Positions 42,639 through 50,779 of a DNA stretch of 63,233 nucleotides are shown here, one piece after another (position 1 is the first letter of the stretch; each line of letters begins with the position of its first letter). Position numbers and translations under genes: made by a program. Under the pieces are notes generated by a model. That model had not been told where the DNA came from. It did no database searches and worked only from the letters and a program-made list of their open reading frames with translations. The DNA is from Primorskyibacter aestuariivivens (GTDB lineage: Bacteria > Pseudomonadota > Alphaproteobacteria > Rhodobacterales > Rhodobacteraceae), in contig NZ_JAQIOZ010000025.1 in NCBI RefSeq assembly GCF_028023675.1, positions 1 to 63,233 of the forward strand. The letters are read 5' to 3'.

Positions 42639-44274
42639 TCCAAACATCTTCCCAATTGCAGAAAGCGTCAGCTACATCTCCGAAGCCGTGCATTTCAGTA
42701 TCCGTCACCGTGACAATCTCTGAGGTTTCATTTCCCCCAGCTCTTACACCTCGCGTAGCCCGGCCCACCATTTGGCTATAGAGAACCAAGGATTTGGTAG
42801 GGCGGGCAATGATGGCCGCGCTCGTTTGCGGTGCATCGAATCCAGTTGTCAGAACGCCATAGTTGAACATCACAATAGGTTCTGGCGCCTGGCTCTTGAA
42901 GCGTCGAATTGCCCGTTCGCGAGCCGCCGGAGCGGATTCTCCGGTGACGACAAGTGCTTCGGTGCCGCGTGCGACCATGATGGCTGCCAGCATCCTAGCG
43001 TTGGCAACCGATGGGGCAAAGACAATGACGCGGCGATGGGATGACACGAGATGCTCGCACTCTGAAATTATCCTGAGGTTTCTTTGTGTGCTTTGACCTA
43101 GTCGCTCCAGAACGTCCCCCGGCACATCAATCGCCTGTGACAGGCCCTTCATGTCCTCTTGTGACAAGTCGAGTCCGGCCTTCACATTCAGAGTCCGGAA
43201 GTGCGGACGGGCAAGATAGCCTTCTTCCATCAGATATGTGACTGGGTCGGGGTGGCCTTCGATTTCCAACATTACCTTTTCACGACCGAAGAATTCGGAG
43301 AGCTCTTCGTCTTTGCTCAAATCATCCCAGGTTCGTCCGGGAGTGGCCGTAAGGCCAAGGAGACGCGTCGTCGCCCGTTTTGTTGCTAGGGCGTCAAGTA
43401 CAGAGCGATATGTTGGAGCGATCGCTTGGTGTGCCTCGTCAATGATGACCAAAGATACTCGGTCAGCCAAAGTGAGCAATTCATTCACCGAGTTCTTTTC
43501 CAATGCTGACATTTTACCTAAGCCAGCGACAACTAGCCCGTCCTTGGCGTTGGCAAGATCGACACGCTTGTTTCCCCAAAGCCGCCAAAGCCCGACATCC
43601 CTGTTGCCAAGGAAGCGCCACGACTTCTGAAACTCATCTGCGGCTTGATCGAGAAGCTCTATGTTCTGTGCGAGCCATACGACCAGTCTCGGCTCACTGG
43701 CGCTTAGGTGGGATGCGACAAGGTGCATTGCGGTACGTGTTTTTCCTGCGCCTGTTGGCATGTGCAGGACACCACGGTGGGGGCCCTCGAAGAGCATCCG
43801 TTCAGTGCGCCTTGCCGCCACTCGCTGATGCTCAAAGAGCCCATAGCCGACGGGCGCGCGATCATTTCCTGGTAGCTGCGCCCCTGGGGCAGTCGGGTCA
43901 TCGATGACCCCAAAAAAGGAAAGCAATGCTGGGAAGTGCTCTTCGTCCGACGCGAGCTTCAGTGCATCATCGAAAGGGTTTCGCCCGGCTGGAGTCCCGA
44001 GTTTTGTGCAAAGCTCGCGCGCCTTCTTCAGCGGCATCAGAGAAATCACGGAGTCCCGCAACGTATCGTTCTGCAGCGTCTCGGTAGGATCCAGCATGTT
44101 CACTGCCAACGCAGTCAATTTCTCTGAAGTGCTGAAACCCGGTTCTAACCCATCCAGAATGTCGAGCATTTCGTCAGGAAGAAGCGCCTTTACCCTCCCG
44201 GGCTTCGCCAGCATTAGAAGTTTGGAAAATGCAAGGCCCGGCGAATCCAAATCAATGTCTGTATCGGATGACAT
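42622..44274 (-). CDS. DEAH-box superfamily 2 helicase
   Basis: A 550-residue helicase. Motif I is HMPTGAGKTRT, motif II IIDEAH, motif III LTATPGR, and motif VI QMVGRATRG, with LLTTGFDAP-type motif V (VLTTGFDAP). An N-terminal helical segment of about 130 residues precedes the core (LLMLAKPGRVKALLPDEMLD). The type resembles the helicases of type III restriction enzymes and of DNA-damage defence operons. It is the first gene of the minus-strand operon and lies directly downstream of virB6, with a 187-base gap that should hold its promoter. Confidence 0.85.
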   Translation of the reverse strand: MSSDTDIDLDSPGLAFSKLLMLAKPGRVKALLPDEMLDILDGLEPGFSTSEKLTALAVNMLDPTETLQNDTLRDSVISLMPLKKARELCTKLGTPAGRNPFDDALKLASDEEHFPALLSFFGVIDDPTAPGAQLPGNDRAPVGYGLFEHQRVAARRTERMLFEGPHRGVLHMPTGAGKTRTAMHLVASHLSASEPRLVVWLAQNIELLDQAADEFQKSWRFLGNRDVGLWRLWGNKRVDLANAKDGLVVAGLGKMSALEKNSVNELLTLADRVSLVIIDEAHQAIAPTYRSVLDALATKRATTRLLGLTATPGRTWDDLSKDEELSEFFGREKVMLEIEGHPDPVTYLMEEGYLARPHFRTLNVKAGLDLSQEDMKGLSQAIDVPGDVLERLGQSTQRNLRIISECEHLVSSHRRVIVFAPSVANARMLAAIMVARGTEALVVTGESAPAARERAIRRFKSQAPEPIVMFNYGVLTTGFDAPQTSAAIIARPTKSLVLYSQMVGRATRGVRAGGNETSEIVTVTDTEMHGFGDVADAFCNWEDVWNERNC

Positions 44275-44461
44275 GGTCTGCTCGCTGCCCTCTCAATCGT
44301 TCTGGAACAATTGCTGGCAGGTTACGGTGGTTCTGAATAACGCGCCACCTTGAAAGCAGAATTTGCTTCCGTTTCGTCATAGAACGCTTGTTGCGAAGGA
44401 TTAGCATGCTCTCGATCAAGACGGTTGGGTGCGTGAATCAAGTCGGTAGACTAGACAATCC
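44275..44461. other. Gap between virB6 and the helicase operon
   Basis: 187 bases with no gene. It is AT-richer than the vir genes and probably carries the promoter of the helicase operon (reading left). It is also the right junction of the defence island. Confidence 0.4.
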
Positions 44462-45541
44462 TTACCGTCTGCCTAATCTCCCCAACCTAGAAAGCTGTGC
44501 CAGCATCCGAGCGCCAGTTCCGGTCCCGTCGCCGGCAGGAGATGCAGTTGGCCCACCCGCTGTGTTGGGCCGGCTTGGCAACGCTTGCACACCGAAGAAT
44601 TGTCGCGCTCGAAGGGCTGCGTATTCAGCCCCGGTTGCACCCCCGATGGCGTAACGGTTGTAAACCTGTTGGCTACCTGCCAGCCCTCTGGCGAACGCAT
44701 AGCTCCCCCCGAACCCTGCCGAAAGTGCCGGCATCATGATGTTGCCGGAAATTGCCCGAACCAAAAAGGGCGTTGCAATGATGAAGCCTTTTGCCATCAG
44801 CACCATCATGAAAAATGGGATAAGGGCCCCTATGTTCGAGGCTCCCTCCGGGTCGCCCAGTTCGGCAAGAAGAGCCCGAGAAACCCCCGTGATCGTCGCG
44901 AACACGCCAGCGACGACGATCGGATACATCGCAAAGGATATGAGTGCCGAAAGCCAGCGCGCGAAGTAGTCCTTGGTCACCTCGAAAAGGGTCAGGAAGA
45001 TCATGACCGGCGCAATGCCGATTAGAAGAGCGATCATGAGCCGTGACGCCACAACAATGAACGCTGCCAACCCGCCCAAAATTGAGAGCAGTAGGACGCC
45101 GAGCGTGTCCAGCAAGGCACCGGCCATCCAGTTTAGCTCAGATCCCGCCGCGTTCAGATAGTCCCCGAGGGCTGCGATCAGTTCGTCGAATTCCTCTGCA
45201 AAGGTACCGGACGGACCTGGTGATCCGCCGCCGACAGAGGCCACAAGGGCCCCGGCAATGCTGTCGATCCCATTCAGTATCGCTGAGGCAAGCGCATTGA
45301 ACTGGACCCAATTGGCCGCGAAGACTCCTATCAGCCCGACCTTCACGGCCAGCCAAAAGGCAGTTCGGCCGTCCATGGCGCGATACTGGTAGATCATGTT
45401 GATGAAGACCAGAATGACAACCAGTGTTGTGCCCAGAACCAGCAACGTGCCCACCGTTGCTGCGACCGCGCCGAATTGCGTCTCGGCAGCGGTATTGAGA
45501 TAGCCTTCGGCCGTTTCCACGAAGTAGGTGACGACACTCAT
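44462..45541 (-). CDS. virB6: VirB6 inner-membrane channel component
   Basis: A 359-residue protein with at least six hydrophobic segments: VGTLLVLGTTLVVILVFINM, an AFWLAVKVGLIGVFAANW segment, LLLSILGGLAAFIVVASRLM followed by IALLIGIAPVMIFLTLF, AMYPIVVAGVFATIT, and FFMMVLMAKGFIIATPF. This is the TrbL/VirB6 pattern, with the LLIGIAPVMIFLTLFEVTKD motif. The C-terminal tail is Gly/Ala-rich. It is the last gene of the virB operon here. Confidence 0.88.
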   Translation of the reverse strand: MSVVTYFVETAEGYLNTAAETQFGAVAATVGTLLVLGTTLVVILVFINMIYQYRAMDGRTAFWLAVKVGLIGVFAANWVQFNALASAILNGIDSIAGALVASVGGGSPGPSGTFAEEFDELIAALGDYLNAAGSELNWMAGALLDTLGVLLLSILGGLAAFIVVASRLMIALLIGIAPVMIFLTLFEVTKDYFARWLSALISFAMYPIVVAGVFATITGVSRALLAELGDPEGASNIGALIPFFMMVLMAKGFIIATPFLVRAISGNIMMPALSAGFGGSYAFARGLAGSQQVYNRYAIGGATGAEYAALRARQFFGVQALPSRPNTAGGPTASPAGDGTGTGARMLAQLSRLGRLGRR

Positions 45542-45547
45542 GGATCC

Positions 45548-45952
45548 CTACCAGTTTCCAGCGGCTTCGCAGATTGGCATGGCTTTGCGTCGAAGCTCAT
45601 TTGCTTGGCGCCGGTATTGGGACCTCGCTTCCACGATGTCCCAGTATTCGGACGAGGCGAAACGCTCAACGTATACGCGTTCGGCTGCTGCCCAAGATGG
45701 ATACCGCGTGGGACATTCACAGCTTTGGGCTTCAACGATGCGTTGCATACTCTGCGCCCGATAGATTTGTTGGATCAGGAGCCGTTTGTGGGACTCGCGT
45801 ACATCGATGTCTTGCATCCACTGTGGCTCGGGAGGTTGGTCTGGGCAGACATCCGGCTGATTGTCGAGCGTTGGGACCAGGTTCCGCTCGGCCACGCCAG
45901 CGGTTGGGCAGAGAGCGACGAGCAGGCCTGCCGTTGCAACGACCCGCATCAT
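45548..45952 (-). CDS. Secreted hypothetical protein of the T4SS operon
   Basis: A 134-residue protein with an N-terminal signal peptide (VVATAGLLVALCPTAGVAER) and four cysteines in the mature part (VCPDQPP, SCECPTRYP, PICEAAG). No family is recognised. It lies between the DUF4177-like gene and virB6 with tight spacing. Its location in the operon and periplasmic targeting suggest a channel accessory role. Confidence 0.7.
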   Translation of the reverse strand: MMRVVATAGLLVALCPTAGVAERNLVPTLDNQPDVCPDQPPEPQWMQDIDVRESHKRLLIQQIYRAQSMQRIVEAQSCECPTRYPSWAAAERVYVERFASSEYWDIVEARSQYRRQANELRRKAMPICEAAGNW

Positions 45953-46137
45953 TCTGAAGCCGCCTTCGTCGCAACAGTTTCACGCTTCAAGAACGTGGTG
46001 TAGCCGTAGTCACCCGCTTCGGCGGTGATGACTTCCCACCCCTCCGCGCCGCGCTCATTCAAGGCGCTTCGCATCGCGTCGTAGTCCTTTTGTTTTTTCA
46101 CCTCAAAGAACAAGATATCGTATTCAAATGTCTTCAT
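45949..46137 (-). CDS. Small DUF4177-like protein
   Basis: A 62-residue protein with the pattern of DUF4177: FEYDILFFEVKKQKDYDAMR, ALNERGAEGWEVITAEAG and TTFLKR. ATGA overlaps join it to virB11 on one side and to the secreted protein on the other. Role unknown. Confidence 0.65.
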   Translation of the reverse strand: MKTFEYDILFFEVKKQKDYDAMRSALNERGAEGWEVITAEAGDYGYTTFLKRETVATKAASE

Positions 46138-47120
46138 GGGGAAGTTCCAATCTCAGTTGCGCCGGGGAGGTAGAATTCCGTGATGCCGCGTTTGCCGTCA
46201 TGGCGACCGGCCTGAATGATCACATCGATGGAATTCTCGATGTATTGGATCATGTCCGCATAGGTCATCGGGATCTCGGTCTTGAGCGCGGCAATGGCCA
46301 GACGCTGCACGGCCAATTGCGGGGTTTCGGCATGGAGGGTTGTCATGGATCCGCCGTGGCCGGTGTTGATCGCCTCGAGGAAGGTCATGGCCTCCTTGCC
46401 GCGCACCTCGCCGAGGATGATCCGGTCGGGGCGCATCCGCAGCGTTGCGGTGAGCAGCACATCGGCGGTCTGGAACTCCGCATCCCGGTTGGCGATAAGG
46501 GTCACGGCATTCGGCTGGGTCGGTAGAAGCTCGGCGGCTTCTTCGATGGTGACGATGCGTTCCTCGGACGGCACATGGGAGAGGATCTTGCGTGCGGCGA
46601 CAGTCTTGCCGGTGGAAGTGCCGCCTGAGACGATCATGTTGAGCTTGTTCTCGACACAGAAGGCGAGGGCGTCATCGATCAAACCGGAGGCCACGACCTC
46701 GCGCAGCTCGCGCGTTTTCTCGAGGCGCAGTTCTTCGAGCTTGCGTTCCTTACCGAAGAGAAAGTCGAGTTCGATGCCCTCGAGCGGCAGGCTGGAAAAG
46801 AACCGCAGGCTGATCGACATGGCCGAGAGCACGGCGGGCGGGGTGATGACCTGTGCCCGGATTGGGCGATCCCGATAGGTGATCGAGACCGAGACGATGG
46901 GGCGGTCCTTGCTCAGGGTGGTATTGGCGGAGGAGGCGATCTGGTTGCCGAGGTCCTTCACGTCCGTCGCTGTTAGCTTCTGGTCCAGGACTCGCATGAA
47001 ATGATCGCCCTGGAATTCGCCCCAGCAGGTTCCGTCTGGGTTGATGCAGATCTCGATGACATCGTCGCGGGCGGCGGCATCGATCCGGTCGAGCGAAGTC
47101 TGGAGATAGCTCAGCGACAT
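46134..47120 (-). CDS. virB11: VirB11 hexameric ATPase
   Basis: A 328-residue ATPase with Walker A in IVSGGTSTGKTVAARKIL, the Asp box VTIEEAAELLP, the Walker B and His box in RPDRIILGEVRGKEAMTFLE and NTGHGGSMTTLHAETP. All are complete. It powers substrate transfer and pilus assembly. Confidence 0.93.
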   Translation of the reverse strand: MSLSYLQTSLDRIDAAARDDVIEICINPDGTCWGEFQGDHFMRVLDQKLTATDVKDLGNQIASSANTTLSKDRPIVSVSITYRDRPIRAQVITPPAVLSAMSISLRFFSSLPLEGIELDFLFGKERKLEELRLEKTRELREVVASGLIDDALAFCVENKLNMIVSGGTSTGKTVAARKILSHVPSEERIVTIEEAAELLPTQPNAVTLIANRDAEFQTADVLLTATLRMRPDRIILGEVRGKEAMTFLEAINTGHGGSMTTLHAETPQLAVQRLAIAALKTEIPMTYADMIQYIENSIDVIIQAGRHDGKRGITEFYLPGATEIGTSP

Positions 47121-47124
47121 CGGT

Positions 47125-48504
47125 TCAGAAAATCTCCAGATCGCGGTCGACCATCACCGTGACGCGCGCGCCCTGGTCGACATAGATGACGGGCCCGATC
47201 GAGAGGTAGTCGCCGATCACAGAGTCGGTGGCATCGGCCAGATCGTCGCCCACGTCCTCGAGAACGTCTGCGGCAGTCTCATCCTGGACCTCGGAGGCGG
47301 CGGCACTTGGCGCGGCCGAAATCAGCGAGATCAGGGCGGCTGATCCGAAACGCTCGGCAAAGCGCGTGTCCACGAAACCTGTGACACCGGAACGGCCCAG
47401 TTCATCACCTCCGAATGAACTGATCTGGACGGTCTGGTTGTCGGGCAGGATGATCCGGTCCCAGGCAATCGTGACGCGGCGCTGCGCGATATCGACGCCA
47501 GCGCGGTAGCGCCCGACGAGACGGGATCCGCGGGGGATCAAGAGGCGCGCGCCATCGACGCTGTAGACATCCTCGGACACCACGGCACGGGTCTGGCCGG
47601 GCAGGGAGCTGTCGAGGGCAGTTTCCATGACGGCCTGGATCATGGTGCCCTGGATGATGGTGTTGGAGGGATTGGCGATCACCTCGGCCTGCGTCACGGT
47701 GGAGGGCAACGCACCGTTCAACACGAAATCCGTCACCTCACCAAAGGTGCGCTCGGTCAATGCCGTCTCATTCGCTCCGGAGGTACCACCAAAGGCGATG
47801 GTCGGTGAGGCGATGCGGCGTTCCTGAAACGCGCGCTCCTCGGCCGCGCGGCGTTCGAGCTCGGCCATGCGCCGGGCCTCTTCCTCACGGCGCATTCGTT
47901 CGTCTTCCCGCGCGCGCAGCTCGTCCTCAGACGGCCCCAAGGGCGCGGGAGCAGGGCGGTTGGCTTCGAGCTGGGCCAGCTCGAGATCCATGCGGAGTTG
48001 TTCAAGTTCGCGGTCGCGCGCTGTGAGTTCATCCCGGAACTGCTGTTGCGCGGCCTCAGATGCGGCTTGCAAGGCGGCGATCTGTGCGGTCAGCGCGTCG
48101 ATGGCCTCGGCCGCAGCCGTGTCTTCCTCGACCACGGGTTCCGGCGCATTGCGCAGCTCTTCGATTTGGGCCTGAAGTGCTGCGAGCTGCGCCAGAAGCT
48201 CGGCATTTGGTTCCACGGGCTCGGGTGCCACGAGAACCACCTCCGGTTCGGGCGGAGGGAGGGTTTCGATGGCGCCAAATCCGTCCCCTTCGTTCTGGAA
48301 GACATCCGGGGTGGCCGTGGGCAGGGCTTCTTCTTCCTCGGACTGGGAGAGCAGATAGAGTAGGGCACCGCCAGCACCGATCACGAGAACAACAACCAAA
48401 GCCAGAAGCGGCGAGCGCCGTGGGGCAGGGGATGGACCACCCCCTCTGCCTTGCTCCAGAGCGGCAAGGCGCTTTTCGAGGTCTGTGTTTTCTGTATCGC
48501 TCAT
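47125..48504 (-). CDS. virB10: VirB10 channel-spanning protein
   Basis: A 459-residue protein with a cytoplasmic N-terminus, one membrane segment (LLALVVVLVIGAGGALLYLL), a long charged coiled-coil and Pro/Glu-rich periplasmic region, and the C-terminal TrbI/VirB10 domain (IIQGTMIQAVMETALDSSLP, GARLLIPRGSRLVGRYRAGV, RITIAWDRIILP-type segment, GVTGFVDTRFAERFG). It bridges inner and outer membrane in the type IV channel. It overlaps virB9 by four bases. Confidence 0.92.
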   Translation of the reverse strand: MSDTENTDLEKRLAALEQGRGGGPSPAPRRSPLLALVVVLVIGAGGALLYLLSQSEEEEALPTATPDVFQNEGDGFGAIETLPPPEPEVVLVAPEPVEPNAELLAQLAALQAQIEELRNAPEPVVEEDTAAAEAIDALTAQIAALQAASEAAQQQFRDELTARDRELEQLRMDLELAQLEANRPAPAPLGPSEDELRAREDERMRREEEARRMAELERRAAEERAFQERRIASPTIAFGGTSGANETALTERTFGEVTDFVLNGALPSTVTQAEVIANPSNTIIQGTMIQAVMETALDSSLPGQTRAVVSEDVYSVDGARLLIPRGSRLVGRYRAGVDIAQRRVTIAWDRIILPDNQTVQISSFGGDELGRSGVTGFVDTRFAERFGSAALISLISAAPSAAASEVQDETAADVLEDVGDDLADATDSVIGDYLSIGPVIYVDQGARVTVMVDRDLEIF

Positions 48505-49196
48505 GATCCCACCCCTGCAGGCGGAGTCGCCTCGATACAGACCACCTCGTCACCGATCCGCAGCACCCATTGCCGGTTCACGCCGGAGACCCGGATCACG
48601 CCCTCCCCGGTGGCTTGTGTGTTAACCGTCCGTTCCCGCCCGTTCGCATAGCGGAAGATCGCGGGCACAGGCGCGTTCCGCGGAAACGCGAAATACGTAA
48701 ACGTTCCATCATCCCAGACGCGTGTCGGCGTGAACTCGGTGCGCGCGCTGGCCCCATAATTGTAGTTGGGGGCTTGGGCCGCGATGGCCCGGGTCAGGAG
48801 CGCATCGTCCTCTGGATAGCGGAATTGGACTACATAGAAGGTTGGGCTGCGAGTTTCCTGCACGTTGAAGTAGTAGCTTCGGCGGTTGGTGTAGACCGTT
48901 ATGTTGGTATGGACGCCGCGCGCCACCGGCTTGATCGCGAAGGCCTGGCCACCGGGGACGCCGTCGATTTCGAAGCCCTCGGTATCGCCTGCGATGATCG
49001 AGCGGATGCTCTCGCCTTCGCCAAACTCGACCGTTGTGACATGCGTGAGAGAAACATTGAGGCGATAGACCTGACCCTCCTGGTAGGTGGCCAGCCGCAC
49101 CCGGCTATCATTGGACCCGCCACGCGGGATGGCCTCGGCCATGGTGAGGCTGGGCAGCAGGGCAAATAGGCCAACAACAAAGAACTTTTTGATCAA
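48501..49196 (-). CDS. virB9: VirB9 outer-membrane core protein
   Basis: A 231-residue protein with an N-terminal signal peptide (KKFFVVGLFALLPSLTMAEA) and the TrbG/VirB9 domain (SRVRLATYQEGQVYRLNVSL, FNVQETRSPTFYVVQFRYPE, FAFPRNAPVPAIFRY, TGEGVIRVSGVNRQWVLRIG). No ATG or GTG fits the signal peptide; TTG at 49196, one base after the virB8 stop, is the chosen start. Confidence 0.88.
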   Translation of the reverse strand: MIKKFFVVGLFALLPSLTMAEAIPRGGSNDSRVRLATYQEGQVYRLNVSLTHVTTVEFGEGESIRSIIAGDTEGFEIDGVPGGQAFAIKPVARGVHTNITVYTNRRSYYFNVQETRSPTFYVVQFRYPEDDALLTRAIAAQAPNYNYGASARTEFTPTRVWDDGTFTYFAFPRNAPVPAIFRYANGRERTVNTQATGEGVIRVSGVNRQWVLRIGDEVVCIEATPPAGVGS

Positions 49197-49197
49197 A

Positions 49198-49851
49198 CTA
49201 ATTCTCCAATCTGTCGGAGCGGATGGAATACTCGAGCACGGTGAAGCCGAAGGGGTTAGTCCAGACCTCATCGATGGAGCGGCGGGTCTCGGGGCGGAAC
49301 TCGAAAAGAAGCGTAGCGGTGAAGAGCCCGGTCTGGACGCCGTTGAGGGACGTAAGCTGCTTGCGCAGGCGCACGGTGGCGCGGTTGGTGCCGATCCGGT
49401 TGATGCTGAGGATTTCCACGTCGAGACGGGCGTTGGGGCCGTAAACTGTTGGCGGGTAGTTTGCATTTGCGCTGTTCCAGATCTGACGCAGACCACTTTC
49501 GGCAGCGCCGTCAGAGCGGCGGAGCACGCTGCGGATGCGCAGATCGTTGTCGAGCTGGTTATAGATCTCGCGGTCGGTCACGTAGCGGAAGACCTCCGCC
49601 TCGATGATGGCCTGGTTGGCGGTGACGGATGTGGCGCCGACGGACGCCTCGGGCAGGGCAAAGCCGGTGGCGGGATCATAAGGCACGACGACCGGCGGTG
49701 GATCGACATCGAGGATCGCAACCGCCGCCGCGCTCAGGCACCCGAGTATGCCGAAGATGAGGCCGATGAGCCCAAGGCGCTGCCAGAGCCGCTCCCTTCG
49801 GAGCGCCCCGTAAACCAGTTCCTCTTCGATAATCTCTTGTTCACTCGCCAC
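49198..49851 (-). CDS. virB8: VirB8 inner-membrane assembly factor
   Basis: A 217-residue protein. A membrane anchor (LIGLIFGILGCLSAAAVAIL) follows a short cytoplasmic N-terminus; the periplasmic domain has the VirB8 pattern (VTANQAIIEAEVFRYVTDRE, SINRIGTNRATVRLRKQL, NPFGFTVLEYSIRSD). It is separated from virB5 by a large hairpin of 97 bases, unlike the overlapping genes elsewhere in the operon. Confidence 0.9.
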   Translation of the reverse strand: MASEQEIIEEELVYGALRRERLWQRLGLIGLIFGILGCLSAAAVAILDVDPPPVVVPYDPATGFALPEASVGATSVTANQAIIEAEVFRYVTDREIYNQLDNDLRIRSVLRRSDGAAESGLRQIWNSANANYPPTVYGPNARLDVEILSINRIGTNRATVRLRKQLTSLNGVQTGLFTATLLFEFRPETRRSIDEVWTNPFGFTVLEYSIRSDRLEN

Positions 49852-49869
49852 GCGTCACACCCCGCTCTC

Positions 49870-49966
49870 GGCGTTTCGAAATAAGCGGAATCGGTTCTTC
49901 GCTGCCTCTCGCTTCGCTCGAACGCGAAAACCGATATTTGATATTGTGGATCAATTTCGAAACGCC
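49870..49966 (-). promoter_or_regulatory. Large hairpin directly after virB5
   Basis: Outer arms GGCGTTTCGAAAT (49870-49882) and ATTTCGAAACGCC (49954-49966) pair perfectly over 13 bp. Inside, ATCGGTT-C-TTCGC (49890-49902) pairs with GCGAA-AACCGAT (49924-49935) with a single bulged base. The structure begins right after the virB5 stop (49967). It is the only long gap in the operon core. It may be a partial terminator, an RNase barrier that adjusts relative levels of virB genes, or a REP-like element. Confidence 0.6.
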
Positions 49967-50779
49967 TTAATCAGCCCGCAACTCGGGCAGGGTGAAGTCC
50001 ATGAAGCGCTGCTCCTCGGCGATGGTGGCCGCATCGATCACGCCGCCCGTGCCATCGCCCACGGTCTGCACCGCCTCGAGCTGCCACATGGCGACCAGCG
50101 CAATGGCGAGCTCCGCGGTCACGCGCGTGTTGAGATCGATGCTTTCCTTGAGTTCGTCCATGTCGTCGATGAGCCCGACAAGGCGGTCGACCCGCTCGAG
50201 CGATTGGCCGGCATCCTCATAGCTGTTCTGGGCGGCGGCTGAGACGAGCGCGCCGGTCGTGGCTTGGGTCGCCACGCGGTTGGCGCCAGGATTGCCACTG
50301 GTGGCCATTTCCGAGAGCGTGTCATCGTCAAAACCGAGATCGGCTAGCACCCGGTCCATCTGGGTTTCGATCTCGCCCGCGCCGGAGCCGGTGAGGCGTG
50401 AGAAGTCCCCTGTCTTGATGGCTTCGATTGTTGCAATGATATCCCCGAACTCCTGGTCGAGCAGACCGTTCAACTCGTCTTCCATCTCGGTGCGGATGAT
50501 TTCAGGCAGTTCGGCGAGACGGGTGAGGGCCTCGTAGGTTCTTTGCAGCTCCGCGAGTTGGTCCGTGAGCGTGGCAAGCTGTTCGCGTAGCTGCGTCAAC
50601 TGCTCGTTTTGCAGAATCTCGTCTTCGATCATCTGCCGGAGCTGCTGGATGTTTTGCGCGATGTTCTGGGTATCGACGACGGGCACGCCTTGCGCGAGGG
50701 CAGGGGATAGGGCGCTGAACTGCAAGCCAATGCCAAGCGTTGTGACCAAAGCTGTCCTCAAGAGCAGATGTCCCATCAT
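49967..50779 (-). CDS. virB5: VirB5-like minor pilus protein
   Basis: A 270-residue secreted protein: signal peptide LGIGLQFSALSPALAQGVPV, then long coiled-coil helices (NIAQNIQQLRQMIEDEILQN, LREQLATLTDQLAELQRTYE) and a conserved-type C-terminal helix. This is the VirB5/TrbJ arrangement. It overlaps the lytic transglycosylase gene upstream by four bases. Confidence 0.8.
   Translation of the reverse strand: MMGHLLLRTALVTTLGIGLQFSALSPALAQGVPVVDTQNIAQNIQQLRQMIEDEILQNEQLTQLREQLATLTDQLAELQRTYEALTRLAELPEIIRTEMEDELNGLLDQEFGDIIATIEAIKTGDFSRLTGSGAGEIETQMDRVLADLGFDDDTLSEMATSGNPGANRVATQATTGALVSAAAQNSYEDAGQSLERVDRLVGLIDDMDELKESIDLNTRVTAELAIALVAMWQLEAVQTVGDGTGGVIDAATIAEEQRFMDFTLPELRAD

Noticed and set aside
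35607-44274. Reading the second part of the island as BREX or DISARM
   Set aside because: No PglZ-type phosphatase, BrxL, PglX-type methyltransferase or DrmA/DrmB proteins are present; a helicase and a PLD nuclease alone are not enough.
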